From NCBI GenBank assembly GCA_000934455.1, contig KN889912.1, positions 23,696-45,539 on the forward strand: a stretch of DNA of 21,844 bases, in the 5' to 3' direction. Below, one piece after another: positions 20,065 through 21,844 of the stretch; the stretch's first letter is position 1; each line of letters starts with the position of its first letter. Made by a program: the position numbers and the translations under genes. Source of the stretch: Apostichopus parvimensis (lineage: Eukaryota; Echinodermata; Holothuroidea; Aspidochirotida; Stichopodidae). A model generated the notes under the pieces. The model did no database searches and was not told the origin of the DNA. It worked only from the letters and a program-made list of their open reading frames with translations.

Positions 20065-21844
20065 AAGAGTGTGCTGGACACTTCATGCTAATGCAAATAT
20101 GCCAATTGAAATGATAACTCAATCTCATTTTAAGTTTGCTTTGTGAAAAGTTCTTTCTGTTTAAGCTCAAGTACTTGAAAAATTAGAAACATGTTCAAAT
20201 GTATTGCAACAACAAAAAATCTTTGCATTTATCAATTCACAAATGAATAGCTTTAAAAAGGCATCAATTATAGCAAGAAAATATGCTAGAGGGCCAAGAA
20301 ATGGTCATTCATGTTCTAACTTCATCAATAATTTCACTATCTAACGTTTGCCTTCCTCTCACTAAAGTTGGTATAATTTAACTCCTAAAGTTCTAGGAAT
20401 TTAAAGAGTCACAATTTTAGATTCATATATTAGCCATTTTGAAGAATCTAAGATTAGAGGCTATAGTTACAAGATTTAAGCCTTTTCATTTTTGGAATAA
20501 TTATTTGGATGACCTTTATACAATCTGTTTAACTAAATTGCTTGTATACTGACATGCAGAGTCATTCCCATGAGTCATTTTAGAGGTATTTGAGCTGAAA
20601 AACATTTATGATACTAGTAAAGACTTGCAACAAATTACTGGTGAACAAAACATGAAAGAAAGATTGCCAAACAAAGATCTGCCAAATTCCTGTTCTGCAT
20701 CTCAAATCACAAACCATAGATGACCAGGTATACCATTCACCTGTAACTCAAGAAGGAAAACCAAGAAGAGTCCGTCCGTCATTCCATAACTAAGACCAAC
20801 TTTAGTAGGGATATCAGTGGATGATGCCAGTTAAAGGGACTCTGTAGTGACCCAAAAAACATGCTAGATATAACAAGGCAGACCCCTATGTTTTCTAAAC
20901 ATTTCTATACTACATTTTGAAATTTGTTCTTAATTACAAGATGGAAAGACCACAAAACTCAGAAACTACTTTCATGCTTAAACAGTTCTGGAATTATTAA
21001 AAAGATGGTGATGGCAATGCTTTATGAAAACCATTCCTTTTTCAGACAATCACAATATTATATTGTTGTCATAGGCTGTGTTGTCTACCATCACAAAATA
21101 TTCATTTTGCCTTCAATTTATGGTCCACTTACAAAATTATTCAAAGACAATACATATTTTTATTTGAATGAGATAATCAAAATAACCTCTGACAAAAGAA
21201 ATGGCTCAGAGAGAGAAGCCAAATATAACACATATCATATACAGTCCAGGAATTGAGATTGAATCAAAATCATTGATAAGTTTTCTAGTTTAACATTTGG
21301 CACTGTGTCTTAATACTGTAAAGAAGCAACAGAAAATCTGAGAGGAAAAAAAACTATTCTGTTTAATATCAATGAAATGTTTGTATACTGTACCAGCAAC
21401 TGAAAGATTTTTAATCAAACACACATTTTTATGCAAACATGACACAGTTTGTTCTCCATCTATATCAATCTATTAAAGCATCATATTGCTATATTCTGTT
21501 TATTTTATTCTTTGTTCTTATTATTTATCTGTAAAGAGGAATCTGAAGGATATAATTTGCACAGTTATGCACAGTAACAGACATTGGGAGCTCAAGAAAT
21601 TCAGACAACCAGTACACAATATACAAATCAGTATGTGCATAAAACTGTAGAAAACCTATATGTGAGCCTTAGCAAGGTAAACAAAGTTAACATTAATTAT
21701 CTATGGATTTTTGACATGTATGTACACAAATGAAGTACTAGAGTATGGCCGATAATTATTGTTAGGATTTTCATTTATTTTTGTAATTTTTAGGATGCAA
21801 TATTTTTAGGCTGTATTATTTTTTTAAGCTGTATTCATTTTAAG

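Larger units (their letters stand above)
18644..21844. other. Upstream intron or 5' region; no supported exon
   Basis: AT-rich. It contains a GC-richer island at 18935-19015, a 23-bp array (19142-19235), a TAGCTA-rich array (19365-19456) and an RFX-type motif (20051-20064). The exon that must precede 18643, ending with one extra base, was not found here; an Ig exon or signal-peptide exon may lie further upstream. Open frames on the plus strand at 19859-20146 and 20924-21256 have no visible domain and look like chance. Confidence 0.6.

Noticed and set aside
19859..20146. Plus-strand open frame of 95 codons
   Set aside because: No domain or coding signature; it overlaps the RFX-type motif and looks like chance.
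20741..20782. Minus-strand ATG followed by a hydrophobic stretch (MTDGLFLVFLLELQ) and a GT donor, as a signal-peptide exon
   Set aside because: It ends at a codon boundary, whereas the first supported exon (18643) needs a preceding exon ending with one extra base. The donor (GTGAAT) is weak and the two acidic residues are unusual for a signal peptide. It would need a further unseen exon.
21077..21200. Minus-strand exon-like segment between TTTCTTTTGTCAG and GTAAGT (donor at 21132)
   Set aside because: All three frames contain a stop before the donor, so it cannot be an internal coding exon. A 5' UTR exon cannot be excluded but has no support.
20924..21256. Plus-strand open frame of 110 codons
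   Set aside because: Low-complexity AT-rich composition with no recognisable motif, no evident splice context and no neighbour supporting it. It is probably chance.

Overview
This is a eukaryotic, AT-rich, intron-dominated window. It holds part of one multi-exon gene on the minus strand plus many simple repeats and transposon-like remnants. The encoded domains (Ig, Frizzled cysteine-rich domain, kringle) are the ectodomain of a ROR-family receptor tyrosine kinase, a metazoan Wnt co-receptor. Base composition, the poly-C and poly-G runs, the minisatellites and a palindromic dispersed-repeat style suggest a marine invertebrate, possibly an echinoderm. That assignment is only an impression from the sequence.

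Layout, read 5'->3' on the minus strand (high to low coordinates): 21844-18644, no supported exon; 18643-18619, a 25-nt exon; 18076-17649, an exon carrying a complete Frizzled CRD (called Fz-A here); 17648-6651, an 11-kb intron full of repeats; 6650-6620, a 31-nt exon; 5441-5143, an Ig domain exon; 4168-4138, another 31-nt exon; 3607-3186, a second complete Frizzled CRD (Fz-B); 2321-2227 and 760-610, the two exons of a kringle. The signal peptide, the transmembrane segment and the kinase are not in the window; they must lie beyond its two ends.

All eight exons have GT-AG borders and their reading frames join without a break, giving 1482 nt (494 codons) of open frame. Ig, Fz-B and kringle in that order are the ordinary ROR ectodomain and align by eye with ROR1/ROR2. 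What is not ordinary is an extra, divergent, strongly acidic and lysine-free Frizzled domain upstream of the Ig domain, giving Fz-Ig-Fz-kringle. Each domain forms a phase 1-1 exon module, and three of the four are led by a 25-31 nt microexon. The domain set therefore looks able to be duplicated or skipped as whole units. Whether Fz-A belongs to the same transcript or to a tandem paralogue fragment is the main open question.

The rest is introns. They contain a probable hAT-type MITE (1581-1892), minisatellites at 1-95, 7961-8160, 19142-19235 and 19365-19456, a CAGA microsatellite, G-quadruplex-prone tracts, candidate retroelement 3' ends, and a perfect RFX X-box at 20051-20064.
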